Positions 34,474-42,523 of a stretch of DNA of 64,000 bases are shown here, in pieces. The notes beneath the pieces were generated by a model that saw nothing but the letters and a program-made list of their open reading frames with translations, did no database searches and had not been told where the DNA came from. Numbering within the stretch: the first letter of the stretch is position 1; each line of letters opens with the position of its first letter. The DNA lies in NCBI RefSeq assembly GCF_010119975.1, contig NZ_CP048222.1, positions 6,920,501-6,984,500 on the forward strand. The letters run 5' to 3'. This stretch comes from Rhodocytophaga rosea (GTDB lineage: Bacteria; Bacteroidota; Bacteroidia; Cytophagales; 172606-1). The translations under genes and the position numbers were made by a program.

Positions 34474-35048
34474 TTGCTTGCCTCTTCCTATACGACAGAT
34501 TTACTGGAAGCCGGACTCGATGAGGCTGGCAGGGGTTGCCTCGCTGGTCCGGTAATGGCAGCTGCTGTTATTTTACCCAAAGATTATCACCATCCTTTAC
34601 TCACAGATTCCAAACAGCTCTCCAAAAAGCAACGGGAATCCTTGCGGCCAGAAATAATAAAAGAAGCCATAAGCTGGGGGTAGCTTCTGCATCGGTAGAA
34701 GAAATAGACCGCATCAATATTTTACATGCCAGTTTCCTGGCCATGCACCGGTCAGTAGATTCCTTAGCAATCAAACCTGAGTTATTATTGGTGGATGGAA
34801 ACCGGTTTACGCCCTATCCTTTTTTACCGCATGTATGTATCGTAAAAGGGGATGCCAGATTCTACTCTATTGCGGCAGCTTCAGTTCTTGCCAAAACTTA
34901 CCGGGACGATCTGATGGAACAATTAGCCAAAGAATTTCCCCATTACGGCTGGGAGGTGAATGCCGCTTACCCTACTCTTTTTCACCGCAAAGCCATCCGG
35001 CAACATGGGCGCTGCATTCATCACCGGACGAGTTTTAACTGCGAGTAG
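34474..35048 (+). pseudogene. rnhB: Ribonuclease HII gene with a one-base frameshift in a G5 run
   Basis: The product would be RNase HII, removing ribonucleotides from DNA. The likely start is TTG 34474: an in-frame TGA lies at 34462 and the next residues, [20 protein letters not shown], match the family N-terminus. The catalytic DEAGRG motif, [10 protein letters not shown] and [15 protein letters not shown] are present in the first frame, which stops at 34681 (EAISWG then TAG). In the next frame the protein resumes directly as [20 protein letters not shown], with [28 protein letters not shown] and the C-terminal HRTSFN. The G5 run at about 34676-34680 seems one G short. Full length would be about 191 residues. 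Confidence 0.85.
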
Positions 35049-35051
35049 TTG

Positions 35052-35663
35052 CTAACTTTTCTTACTGTCACTCTGCTGTAAACTTTTCTTGATCCTGCTT
35101 AAAAATTCCGGTGTAATACCCAGATACGAAGCAATATATTTCTGTGGAAGCCGGAGTTCCAGTTTAGGATATTTTTCCCGGAAGGCCAGGTACCTGTCTT
35201 CGGCCCGCATACTCAGATTTTGCAATACACGCTGCTGAAAAGCCACATAGGCATGTTGTGTTAAAATGCGGTGAAAACGGTCAAATTGTGGTATGATATC
35301 GTATAACTGCTGTATTTTCTCATAAGGAGCCTCCAGTACCTCTGTATCCTCAATGGCCAGTACATGGCATAGTGCCGGTTGCTGAAATACATAACTCTGG
35401 AAATCTCCTATCCACCAGCCTTCTATTCCCAGCTGAATAATGTGTTCGTGCCCCTCCAGATCAATGAGGTAAGTAATTACAGTGCCTGTTTTAATAAATA
35501 TCTGATTGCGGCATACGGCCCCTTCGTGCAGCAGGAATTGCCCTTTTTTATATTTGCGCAGGGTAAAAATACGCCGGATATAGTCTTTGTCTGCTTCACT
35601 TAATGTTACGTGTTTTTCGATGCCCGACAGCAACAGCTCATGTATCATATTGATCTGGTTCAA
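35052..35663 (-). CDS. Crp/Fnr-family transcriptional regulator
   Basis: A 203-residue protein with an N-terminal cNMP-binding-type beta-roll (RKYKKGQFLLHEGAVCRNQI, IKTGTVITYLIDLEGHEHII) and a C-terminal helix-turn-helix (LPQKYIASYLGITPEFLSRI). It lacks the FNR cysteines, so it is more Crp-like, as is common for Bacteroidota members of this size. It is divergent from the flavodoxin remnant at 35761. In this phylum such regulators often sit beside the redox gene they control. Confidence 0.9.
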   Translation of the reverse strand: MNQINMIHELLLSGIEKHVTLSEADKDYIRRIFTLRKYKKGQFLLHEGAVCRNQIFIKTGTVITYLIDLEGHEHIIQLGIEGWWIGDFQSYVFQQPALCHVLAIEDTEVLEAPYEKIQQLYDIIPQFDRFHRILTQHAYVAFQQRVLQNLSMRAEDRYLAFREKYPKLELRLPQKYIASYLGITPEFLSRIKKSLQQSDSKKS

Positions 35664-35760
35664 GTCAATTTATTGATGTAGTTCATTTTTTCTCTCTTCC
35701 TACCCGGCTATTTTTGACATATAAATTAAATCAATTGGCAGACTTTTAAAAAACTAACTT

Positions 35761-35901
35761 ATGAAAATTATTATTGTCTATCCCAACGGTTCTGGGCATA
35801 CAAAAGCAGTGGCCCAATACATTGCCAGAGGTGCTTTGCAGGAAGTGAGCGATGTAAAACTATTTCCGGTTCAGGAAGCACAAAGCCATTTTAGTGCTTA
35901 A
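35761..35901 (+). pseudogene. Truncated flavodoxin / WrbA-like NAD(P)H:quinone oxidoreductase fragment
   Basis: ATG 35761 opens MKIIIVYPNGSGHTKAVAQY, the phosphate-binding loop of flavodoxin-fold enzymes, continues as IARGALQEVSDVKLFPVQEA and stops after 46 residues (stop 35899-35901). The family needs about 150-200 residues, and no continuation is visible in another frame before the RidA gene at 35963. I read it as a deletion remnant beside its former Crp/Fnr regulator. Confidence 0.65.
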
Positions 35902-35962
35902 AGAGACAAATATCATTTAAGTGTATCCTTACTGGATATGAAAAGAAATATAACAACCACTC

Positions 35963-36445
35963 ATGAACACAGTAAAACATAAAATTATAGAAGCCTTAAC
36001 TGAACTCGGCTTAACGCTACCAGATGCACCCAAACCAGGAGGATCGTATGTATCGGTGAATGTGAGGGGAACTGTTGCCTATGTAGCCATTCAATTCCCG
36101 ATTCAGGGAGATACGTACCTGTATACCGGCAAGTTTGGAAAAGATCTGTCGATTCAGGATGGCTATGATGCCGCCAGATTATGTGCCCTCAATACCCTGG
36201 CCCAGATAGATAAATACATTGGTTTCGAAAATATCCTGGGTTTAAATCACATGGACCTGTATTACCAGGCGGCTGAAGGTTGGGACGAAGGTCCGCTGGT
36301 GGCCAATGGAGCTTCTGAATTATTCGCATATGCACTGGATTCGGCTGGCATTCACTCCAGGGCTATTCTAGGTGTACAATCCCTTCCCAGGAATTTCAGC
36401 GTCGGTATTACTACTTCTTTTACTCTTATTCACTCATCTATCTAA
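35963..36445 (+). CDS. RidA (YjgF/UK114) family protein
   Basis: A 160-residue protein of the group related to enamine/imine deaminase RidA: LTLPDAPKPGGSYVSVNV, YTGKFGKDLSIQDGYDAARL, CALNTLAQIDKYIGFENIL, NGASELFAYALDSAGIHSRA and GVQSLPRNFSVGITTSF. Such proteins hydrolyse reactive enamines or imines in the cytosol or act on related small molecules. The last residues (SFTLIHSSI) differ from the usual VEVEAIFE ending, so the C-terminus may have been altered. It precedes the cyclase gene by 19 bp and may be co-transcribed with it. Confidence 0.85.
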   Translation: MNTVKHKIIEALTELGLTLPDAPKPGGSYVSVNVRGTVAYVAIQFPIQGDTYLYTGKFGKDLSIQDGYDAARLCALNTLAQIDKYIGFENILGLNHMDLYYQAAEGWDEGPLVANGASELFAYALDSAGIHSRAILGVQSLPRNFSVGITTSFTLIHSSI

Positions 36446-36464
36446 CAATTTTAACTGTATCGAA

Positions 36465-37463
36465 ATGAAAAAATTCATCATTGAATGGATCAGGATTGGT
36501 ATGCCCTTACTTATCCTCTTTCATGAACCTGCCATTGCACAAAATAACAAAGAACAAGTAGGCATCAGCCCATGGGGACCGGAAGATGAAATTGGTACCC
36601 TGAACCTGATGACAGATCAAAGCCGCCTTTCGGTGCTGGGTAAAATCAATAACGGCAAAGTCTATGACCTGAGCACCGAATATTTTGTAGGCATGCCCAG
36701 CTTTCATTCGCTTGGCGACCCTGGTTATCAGTACTGGCTTACCCATACACCGCACGGCACTGTAATAGATAATCCCAATGGCCTGGGCGAAGAAATGAAC
36801 CAGAAAGTATCCTATACCGGCGATGCCATTTCGCTTTATACACACATGGGGACACATATAGATGCCCTGAATCATTTTGGCCTGCATGGAAAAATATGGA
36901 ATGGCTTTACCCCCGAAAAGCACCTGGGTGATAAAGGCTGGAAAAAAACTGGTGCCGAAACCATTCCTCCTGTTATTGCCAGAGGGGTACTCATCGACAT
37001 TGCTGCTTACAAAGGCGTGAAAAATTTAACTGACAATTACCGGGTTACGGCCGCTGATCTGAAAGGCGCTTTGCAAAAACAAAAAGTAAAGCTCCACAAA
37101 GGCGATGTTGTATTGCTGCGTACCGGGCAAATGGTGCATTACTCAAATGCCAGTGCGTTTTTAGACAACTATCCTGGAATTAGCCTGGATGCGGTAAAGT
37201 GGCTGGTGGAAGAACAGGGTATTATGCTGCTGGGTGCCGATAATTTAAGCTTTGAAGCTTTCCCTCCTGAACGCAAAGATAACTGGGTGCCGGTACATAC
37301 CTATTTACTTGCCGAAAAAGGAGTAATGTTTATCGAACAGATCTACCTGGAAGACCTTGCCCAGGATAAAGTGTATTCATTCGCCTTCATTGGCGCTTCT
37401 ATGAAATTACGGGGTGCCAGTGGCGCCCCCATGCGGCCTATTGCCATTCCCATCAGTCAATAA
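36465..37463 (+). CDS. Cyclase family protein (kynurenine-formamidase-like), secreted
   Basis: A 332-residue protein starting MKKFIIEWIRIGMPLLILFH; an earlier ATG at 36372 overlaps ridA in another frame and is less likely. A hydrophobic N-terminal segment suggests export. The metal motif HMGTHIDALNHFG (HxGTHxDxPxH-type) and the ADNLSFEAFPPE and RGVLIDIAAYKG segments place it in the cyclase family (PF04199). Members hydrolyse N-formylkynurenine, isatin or related amides using a divalent metal. The substrate is open. Confidence 0.88.
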   Translation: MKKFIIEWIRIGMPLLILFHEPAIAQNNKEQVGISPWGPEDEIGTLNLMTDQSRLSVLGKINNGKVYDLSTEYFVGMPSFHSLGDPGYQYWLTHTPHGTVIDNPNGLGEEMNQKVSYTGDAISLYTHMGTHIDALNHFGLHGKIWNGFTPEKHLGDKGWKKTGAETIPPVIARGVLIDIAAYKGVKNLTDNYRVTAADLKGALQKQKVKLHKGDVVLLRTGQMVHYSNASAFLDNYPGISLDAVKWLVEEQGIMLLGADNLSFEAFPPERKDNWVPVHTYLLAEKGVMFIEQIYLEDLAQDKVYSFAFIGASMKLRGASGAPMRPIAIPISQ

Positions 37464-37482
37464 TAATTAGTCTACTTACCCT

Positions 37483-38976
37483 ATGAAAAACTCAATCACC
37501 CGTATAGGATTCATTCTATATGTGTTATTCACCTTTATGTCCTGTGAACACGAACAGGAAGAAATTAAAAGCGTTACAAAAATCAGTATTGGATTTGATG
37601 AAGCCGGAAAAACAATAAAAGAAGATACTACTGCACAAATCATTCAATTGAAATTGAGCAGAAAAGCTACTTTGCCAGGTACCATTACACTGTTGATGCC
37701 ACAGGATTTTGAGAAAGTATTTACTACTTTTCCGGAAGCCATAAACGGCCGTTTGCCATTACCAATAAAAGAAGGGGATGTAAGCGTATCATTTACAATT
37801 ACACCGGTAGATAATGCTACAAAAGACGGCAACAACACAGGTACAATTACGCTGGGACAATTGCCTTATCCATTTATCATGGGAAGCAATAAATCCATCA
37901 ACATCACCATTCTGGATGACGAATCTCCTGCCAGTTACAAAGAGAGCCTGGCTGGTTTTATTCCCAGCGATGTTACCCTTCCTGAGGGGAATACACCCTG
38001 GGCTATCTATGTTATTCAGCTTTCAGAACCGGCAGCGGTAACAAGTAACATTCAGGTAAGCGTTACTTCTGCAAAGGCCATATATAATACACATTTTATT
38101 TCCCAGCCTGCGGCAATAAACGGGTTACTCAATTTAGATGTGGCGGAAGGAGCCCGGACTGTAGAATTTAAAGCCATTTCCCTTACTAATACAGATTTCA
38201 CTGGGGAACTGGCGATTGATTTCACCATTACAGGTACAACAGGTTCAATCAGGAAAGGCGAAAACCTGACACAAACCCTTAAAATTTCCGATGATGAACT
38301 GGCGCAAAAACCCAAAGGTTATGAACATACAGCTGGCAATACCATTGTCAAAAAGAATATTGAGTATGATAACAAAGGGAGAGTAGCTAAAGTTTATTGG
38401 GAAACCTACCATCCTGCCTATTCTACCCGTACAGATACCTATTTCTACAATGGCAGGGGAGAATTAGTTAAAATCAATAAAAGTACGGACCGGGACTTAC
38501 AATACACCTGGCAGGAGGGAAGAATCACAAAATCGGAATATGTAGTAGATGGCATAGTAAGGGATTATACCGAATATGAATACGATACGCAGGGAAATAT
38601 TGCAGGTACTTCTACCCATCACCGGGAGCAGGATGGCAGTTTTACACAAGGATTTATTTCTGTCTATTTTTATTTTCCGGATGGAAACATCTACAAATCT
38701 CAAACCTATATGCCAGGCAATACGCCTCAGGACCTTATTCTGGTTTCTACCCGCACCTATGAAGGCTATCTACAGGTAGAGAATCCGTTTCCAATGGTAG
38801 AAATACTGCCTACTGTAAAATCCCAGACCAGGCTGGCTACCTCTTTCCGGGTGGAAGAAAGTGGTCTTGTCCATTCTTACAAACTTTCTTACCAGTTCAG
38901 GCCGGATGGTTTACCAGAAAAACGAATGTCAGCCGGTAGCCAGGATTCGCAAACAGTTGTGTATCATTATTATTAA
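37483..38976 (+). CDS. Lipoprotein with Calx-beta-like and YD/RHS-like repeats
   Basis: A 497-residue lipoprotein (signal ITRIGFILYVLFTFMSCEHE, lipobox Cys at about 22). The first part (about 30-270) holds two Calx-beta-like beta-sandwich units, recognisable from ISIGFDEAGKTIKEDTT and DVTLPEGNTPWAIYVIQLSE with ILDDE-like turns between them. The last part (about 285-497) resembles YD-type RHS repeats (YDNKGRVAKVYWETYHP; YFYNGRGELVKINKSTD; YEYDTQGNIAGTSTHHRE). It is probably anchored at the outer membrane and presented outwards. It has no polymorphic-toxin C-terminus. Confidence 0.75.
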   Translation: MKNSITRIGFILYVLFTFMSCEHEQEEIKSVTKISIGFDEAGKTIKEDTTAQIIQLKLSRKATLPGTITLLMPQDFEKVFTTFPEAINGRLPLPIKEGDVSVSFTITPVDNATKDGNNTGTITLGQLPYPFIMGSNKSINITILDDESPASYKESLAGFIPSDVTLPEGNTPWAIYVIQLSEPAAVTSNIQVSVTSAKAIYNTHFISQPAAINGLLNLDVAEGARTVEFKAISLTNTDFTGELAIDFTITGTTGSIRKGENLTQTLKISDDELAQKPKGYEHTAGNTIVKKNIEYDNKGRVAKVYWETYHPAYSTRTDTYFYNGRGELVKINKSTDRDLQYTWQEGRITKSEYVVDGIVRDYTEYEYDTQGNIAGTSTHHREQDGSFTQGFISVYFYFPDGNIYKSQTYMPGNTPQDLILVSTRTYEGYLQVENPFPMVEILPTVKSQTRLATSFRVEESGLVHSYKLSYQFRPDGLPEKRMSAGSQDSQTVVYHYY

Positions 38977-38999
38977 ATAGGGTAAATCACCCAAGTTTA

Positions 39000-39038
39000 G
39001 ATGAATAATGATAGGTTCTAATCCCATCTTTATTCATC
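39000..39038. terminator. Convergent terminator-like stem
   Basis: GATGAATAATGAT (39000-39012) pairs with ATCTTTATTCATC (39026-39038), 12 of 13 bases, with a 13-nt loop. It lies between the convergent lipoprotein and MocA genes and could serve either strand. No clear T run. Confidence 0.5.
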
Positions 39039-39122
39039 CAAAATTTCTGTTATAAATATGCAAATTCAACTGCCGGGTATAAAAAGAGGGCCTGAAGTGA
39101 AGACCGGGTTTAAGAAAAGCTA

Positions 39123-40274
39123 TTACGCAAGCCTTACTTCCTGCCGGCTTTCAATGGATTGAAAAATAGCTTCCAGTACCCGGATATCTTTCAGGGCTTC
39201 TTCGCCGGAAACAATAGATTTACGGTTATTAAGAATACAATCGGCGAAATCATCCATCTGGGCAATTTGCTGATAGGCAGGAACTTTAAAAGAAATAGGC
39301 CCATCAGATGTATTCCCTTGCTGACCTAGGGCATTAAAAGCAGGCATTAACCCAAACCAGCCCCGTTGAGCAGTGGCATACAAACGGTCTACATAGGAGG
39401 TGTAGGTAGTACTGGAATTGGATAAAATGCCACCAGGAAATTCCATTTGCCAGAACACGGTTTCGGGAATGCCTTTGAATACAGTTTTATCTATGGTAAA
39501 CGCCTGGGCACGTACACTGGTTGGTTCCCGTCCGGTAACACGCCGGGCTCCCTGAATGGCATACAACCCTAAATCTACAATGGCGCCGCCTCCGCCCAGT
39601 TTTTTATCCAGCCGCCATGAGTTAGGATTGGCCATAGAAAAGCCCAGGCTGGCTTCAATCATTTTTATTTCTCCATATACTTTTTCCAGTCCCAGCCGGC
39701 GAACTTCCAGGTGATGAGGTTCAAAATATAATCTGTATCCGACAGATAACAGGCGGCCGGCTTTCTGGCAGGCATCAATCATTTCCTGTCCTTCTTTTAC
39801 TGAAAGGGCCATCGGTTTTTCGCAGATCACATGTTTGCCAGCCTGTGCCGCCCGGATGGTATACTCGGCATGCATGGCATTGGGTAATACTACATATACA
39901 ATGTCAATATCCGGGTTGTTTTTGATCGTATCGAAATTGTGGTAATTATAAATGTTTTTCTGTGGAATACTGTATTTCTGTGCCCATGCTTTGGCCTTTT
40001 CCGGCGAGCCAGTAACAATGCCTGCCAGACTACATAACTTGGTTTCCTGTAGGGCTGGTGCCAGTTGCTGGGTGCTGTAATTTCCTAAGCCTACCAATGC
40101 AATGCCCAGTTTTTTTTGTACTTGTTCCTGTTTGTCTGTACTGAATCCATAGTGAGGCAGTGTACCAAACGACAAAGCACCTGCTCCCAGCGAAAGCTTC
40201 AATAAGGCACTTCTTCTGGAAGGATGATAGACCGCAGGTTTTTTTCTGGTGAATAGTTGGCTAAAGGATTTCAT
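39123..40274 (-). CDS. Gfo/Idh/MocA-family oxidoreductase with Tat-like signal
   Basis: A 383-residue NAD(P)-dependent oxidoreductase. The N-terminus has SRRSALLKLSLGAGALSFG, a twin-arginine-type signal, so export in folded form is likely. The Rossmann domain reads GIALVGLGNYSTQQLAPALQ, then VVLPNAMHAEYTIRAA and GKHVICEKPMALS with the catalytic EKP. The C-terminal domain has SWRLDKKLGGGGAIVDLGLY and RRVTGREPTSVRAQAF. This resembles periplasmic glucose-fructose-oxidoreductase-like enzymes. It is followed on the same strand by an esterase and a LamG-like protein, suggesting a glycan-degradation unit. Confidence 0.9.
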   Translation of the reverse strand: MKSFSQLFTRKKPAVYHPSRRSALLKLSLGAGALSFGTLPHYGFSTDKQEQVQKKLGIALVGLGNYSTQQLAPALQETKLCSLAGIVTGSPEKAKAWAQKYSIPQKNIYNYHNFDTIKNNPDIDIVYVVLPNAMHAEYTIRAAQAGKHVICEKPMALSVKEGQEMIDACQKAGRLLSVGYRLYFEPHHLEVRRLGLEKVYGEIKMIEASLGFSMANPNSWRLDKKLGGGGAIVDLGLYAIQGARRVTGREPTSVRAQAFTIDKTVFKGIPETVFWQMEFPGGILSNSSTTYTSYVDRLYATAQRGWFGLMPAFNALGQQGNTSDGPISFKVPAYQQIAQMDDFADCILNNRKSIVSGEEALKDIRVLEAIFQSIESRQEVRLA

Positions 40275-40296
40275 AAAAGGGTAGCTTAGGAAAAAA

Positions 40297-41223
40297 TCAA
40301 TTGCGGGACTCCTGTGCCGGTTGCGCCTGTGACTGGATAAATTGTATCAACACATCCCGGTATTTACTTTGATCTTGAAAAGACATATGCTTCCACAAGC
40401 CGCCATGGGTCATTTCCTGAAAATGGTGTACTTCCATTTTTTTAAATCCGGACTGGCGGATTTTCTCTTCAAAAAAAGTAGCATACGGGTAAGTATTAGA
40501 TTCAGAGATGAGCAGCATGGGTACCCGCAGATGTTGCATATAATGGGTAGGAGAAGCATCCAGCCATTCTTGTTCTGTGGAGCCAAATACACCCTTCACA
40601 TGCGAATCAGCCAGTTTTTTGTCACTAGCCGATAATATCTGATAATAATGGGCAATGTCATAGGTTCCGCCTATGGGCAGAATGCCCCGGATATTCGATG
40701 CAGAAAGCCCATAATTTTTCAGATAGCGCTCATCCATACTCAACAAAGCGGCCAGGTGTCCGCCGGAAGAAAAGCCGCCTACAAATATATTGCTGGGAGA
40801 ATATCCGTATTCGGCTGCATGGTCATAGAGCCATTTGAAGGCCATGGCTACGTCTTTGATGTGTTCCGGATGCTGGATACCGGTATTATATTTGGGATCT
40901 TTCCAGGTGGCCGGACTCAAGCTATGTCCGACGGAGGCTACGGCGATGCCTTCTTTGGCTATTTTTTTGCAAAGTTCCATTTCCTGATTCCGGTCTACAT
41001 ACGACCAGGCACCTCCGCCAATCCAGATCAGCAGCGGAGCATCCTTTTGGGCTTTGGGCAGTACCAGGTTCAGTTTCCGTTTGCCGGAAGTATCAGTTTT
41101 TCCAATAACATAGGAGAGATCACGTATTTCTGTAATTTCCCCTAAAAGTTTCTCCTGTGAGAATAGTAAAGCCGGATAGAAAAACAATATTACCAGGCAG
41201 ATAACCTTGCCAATGGCTTTCAT
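40297..41223 (-). CDS. Secreted alpha/beta hydrolase (BD-FAE-like esterase)
   Basis: About 308 residues from the chosen Met (MKAIGKVICLVILFFYPALL), which starts a signal peptide; another in-frame ATG at 41244 adds seven residues. The alpha/beta-hydrolase features are LLIWIGGGAWSYVDRNQE (oxyanion-type GGGAW), the nucleophile elbow FVGGFSSGGHLAALLS, and a late His in FQEMTHGGLWKH. This matches esterases often found in polysaccharide-use loci. The substrate could be an acetyl or feruloyl ester. It lies 23 bp from the MocA gene and 54 bp from the LamG gene. Confidence 0.85.
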   Translation of the reverse strand: MKAIGKVICLVILFFYPALLFSQEKLLGEITEIRDLSYVIGKTDTSGKRKLNLVLPKAQKDAPLLIWIGGGAWSYVDRNQEMELCKKIAKEGIAVASVGHSLSPATWKDPKYNTGIQHPEHIKDVAMAFKWLYDHAAEYGYSPSNIFVGGFSSGGHLAALLSMDERYLKNYGLSASNIRGILPIGGTYDIAHYYQILSASDKKLADSHVKGVFGSTEQEWLDASPTHYMQHLRVPMLLISESNTYPYATFFEEKIRQSGFKKMEVHHFQEMTHGGLWKHMSFQDQSKYRDVLIQFIQSQAQPAQESRN

Positions 41224-41277
41224 GCATGTGAAAGTAATTTTCATGCGTAAAAGGTTTATTAATAGGGTTAAACGCAG

Positions 41278-41958
41278 TTAATTCCGCTTGCTTTCCTTTG
41301 CCGGGCTTATCACCAGATTAGCAAAATCACCTTCTGATTGATTGCCTACCCATAAGCCTATTTTACCACTGGTATTTTTGCTGAGCTGCTTTACCCCCAG
41401 GCTAGGTTCTTTGGCATCATTCACAAATACACGCACATCAGGGCTGTTAACTTCAATCCGCACATGAAACCATCCATTGGGGTCAGGAACGGGCTGCACC
41501 GGATTTTCATACACTTCAGGGTATTCCTTGCGGAGCTTGTCCCATGTAAACTCCGGATGAAAAATATATTGCACCGCATGCATCTTTCTCAGGGAATCCT
41601 GTGCCTGAAAGTTGAAAGGGCGGAAATAAATACCCTCGTAGGTGGCATCATTCTGGCCAAAAAAAGCAATGCCCACAAAACTTTTCTGAAATTCATCTTT
41701 GCCTTTGATGTCACATTCGATTGTGCCTCCAGAAAAGCTTATATTATCCAGCCAGAGTACGCCATCACTGGCTCGTGCATCCAGATGAATAGCCTGGTAT
41801 TTGCCTTCGCTAACCTTGCTTGCACTCCGGTTCACTACCTTAAATGCTTTGCCATCCAGTACTTTGCCCAGATCAATACTGTTTTTTTTTGCTTGCTGCG
41901 CAGCGGCAATATGGCTTATAAGCAGCGCAAGAGAAATGAGGAGGCAACGTGAAAACAT
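41278..41958 (-). CDS. Secreted LamG-like (DUF1080-type) protein
   Basis: A 226-residue secreted protein with a signal peptide (FSRCLLISLALLISHIAAAQ). The rest is a concanavalin-like beta-sandwich: SFSGGTIECDIKGKDEFQKS, FVGIAFFGQNDATYEGIYFR, PDPNGWFHVRIEVNSPDVRV and GKIGLWVGNQSEGDFANL. Such domains bind sugars or act as 3-keto-disaccharide hydrolases (the family formerly called DUF1080), but catalytic residues cannot be confirmed here. It heads the minus-strand trio with the esterase and oxidoreductase. Confidence 0.75.
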   Translation of the reverse strand: MFSRCLLISLALLISHIAAAQQAKKNSIDLGKVLDGKAFKVVNRSASKVSEGKYQAIHLDARASDGVLWLDNISFSGGTIECDIKGKDEFQKSFVGIAFFGQNDATYEGIYFRPFNFQAQDSLRKMHAVQYIFHPEFTWDKLRKEYPEVYENPVQPVPDPNGWFHVRIEVNSPDVRVFVNDAKEPSLGVKQLSKNTSGKIGLWVGNQSEGDFANLVISPAKESKRN

Positions 41959-42523
41959 GGTTAGTATGGGTTTAATAGAGAGTTATGTAATACCAAAGTA
42001 TTCTTAGCGAAAAAGCTTGAAAAGGCCATTACAGCTGAAGTAGCGAAAAGAAAATCAAATATGCATGCACTTTTATTTGACTGGTGAAAATCAGGTATTA
42101 AGCCAGCATTTTGTCGTATGAAACGCAGAAAAGATAAAATCTGCTTTCGGTATGATCTATGGCAAATAATTTATAATATTAACTGTAAGATGTTGATAGT
42201 TAAATACTTATTAATTAAATTTTTAAGTATTTAATTAATAAAAAAGTTAATTTTACTAAACTTTTCTTGATGCAATTTTGTATCTATATAAGAAAGGGTT
42301 TTAATAGCTTTTCGTAAGCAATTGGAGGATTTTAGGCATTGATAAAACAAATAAACGCCTTTTTTAAAAGTTACTCATCCTCACTAGTAATATAACCCGG
42401 CTTCCCCGTTTTTACTGCATTGATAGGCTAGTTAATAGCCTTGCTTCCTGCATCAGGATGTTTGAAAGCGCATGAGAAAAAAGGGAGAATGATAAAATAT
42501 TGAAATGAATAAGTATTACAGAT
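41959..42523. other. 565-bp divergent intergenic region with AT-rich dyads
   Basis: It separates the LamG gene from rpoD and should contain both promoters. Overlapping AT-rich dyads are seen: AAATACTTA (42202-42210) with TAAGTATTT (42224-42232), and TTAATTAAA (42211) with TTTAATTAA (42230). No gene is recognised. No convincing TAnnTTTG box upstream of rpoD could be placed. Confidence 0.5.

Noticed and set aside
36372-36464. Earlier ATG for the cyclase gene
   Set aside because: It would add a Leu-rich 31-residue lead overlapping ridA in another frame; the Met at 36465 opens a normal export signal.
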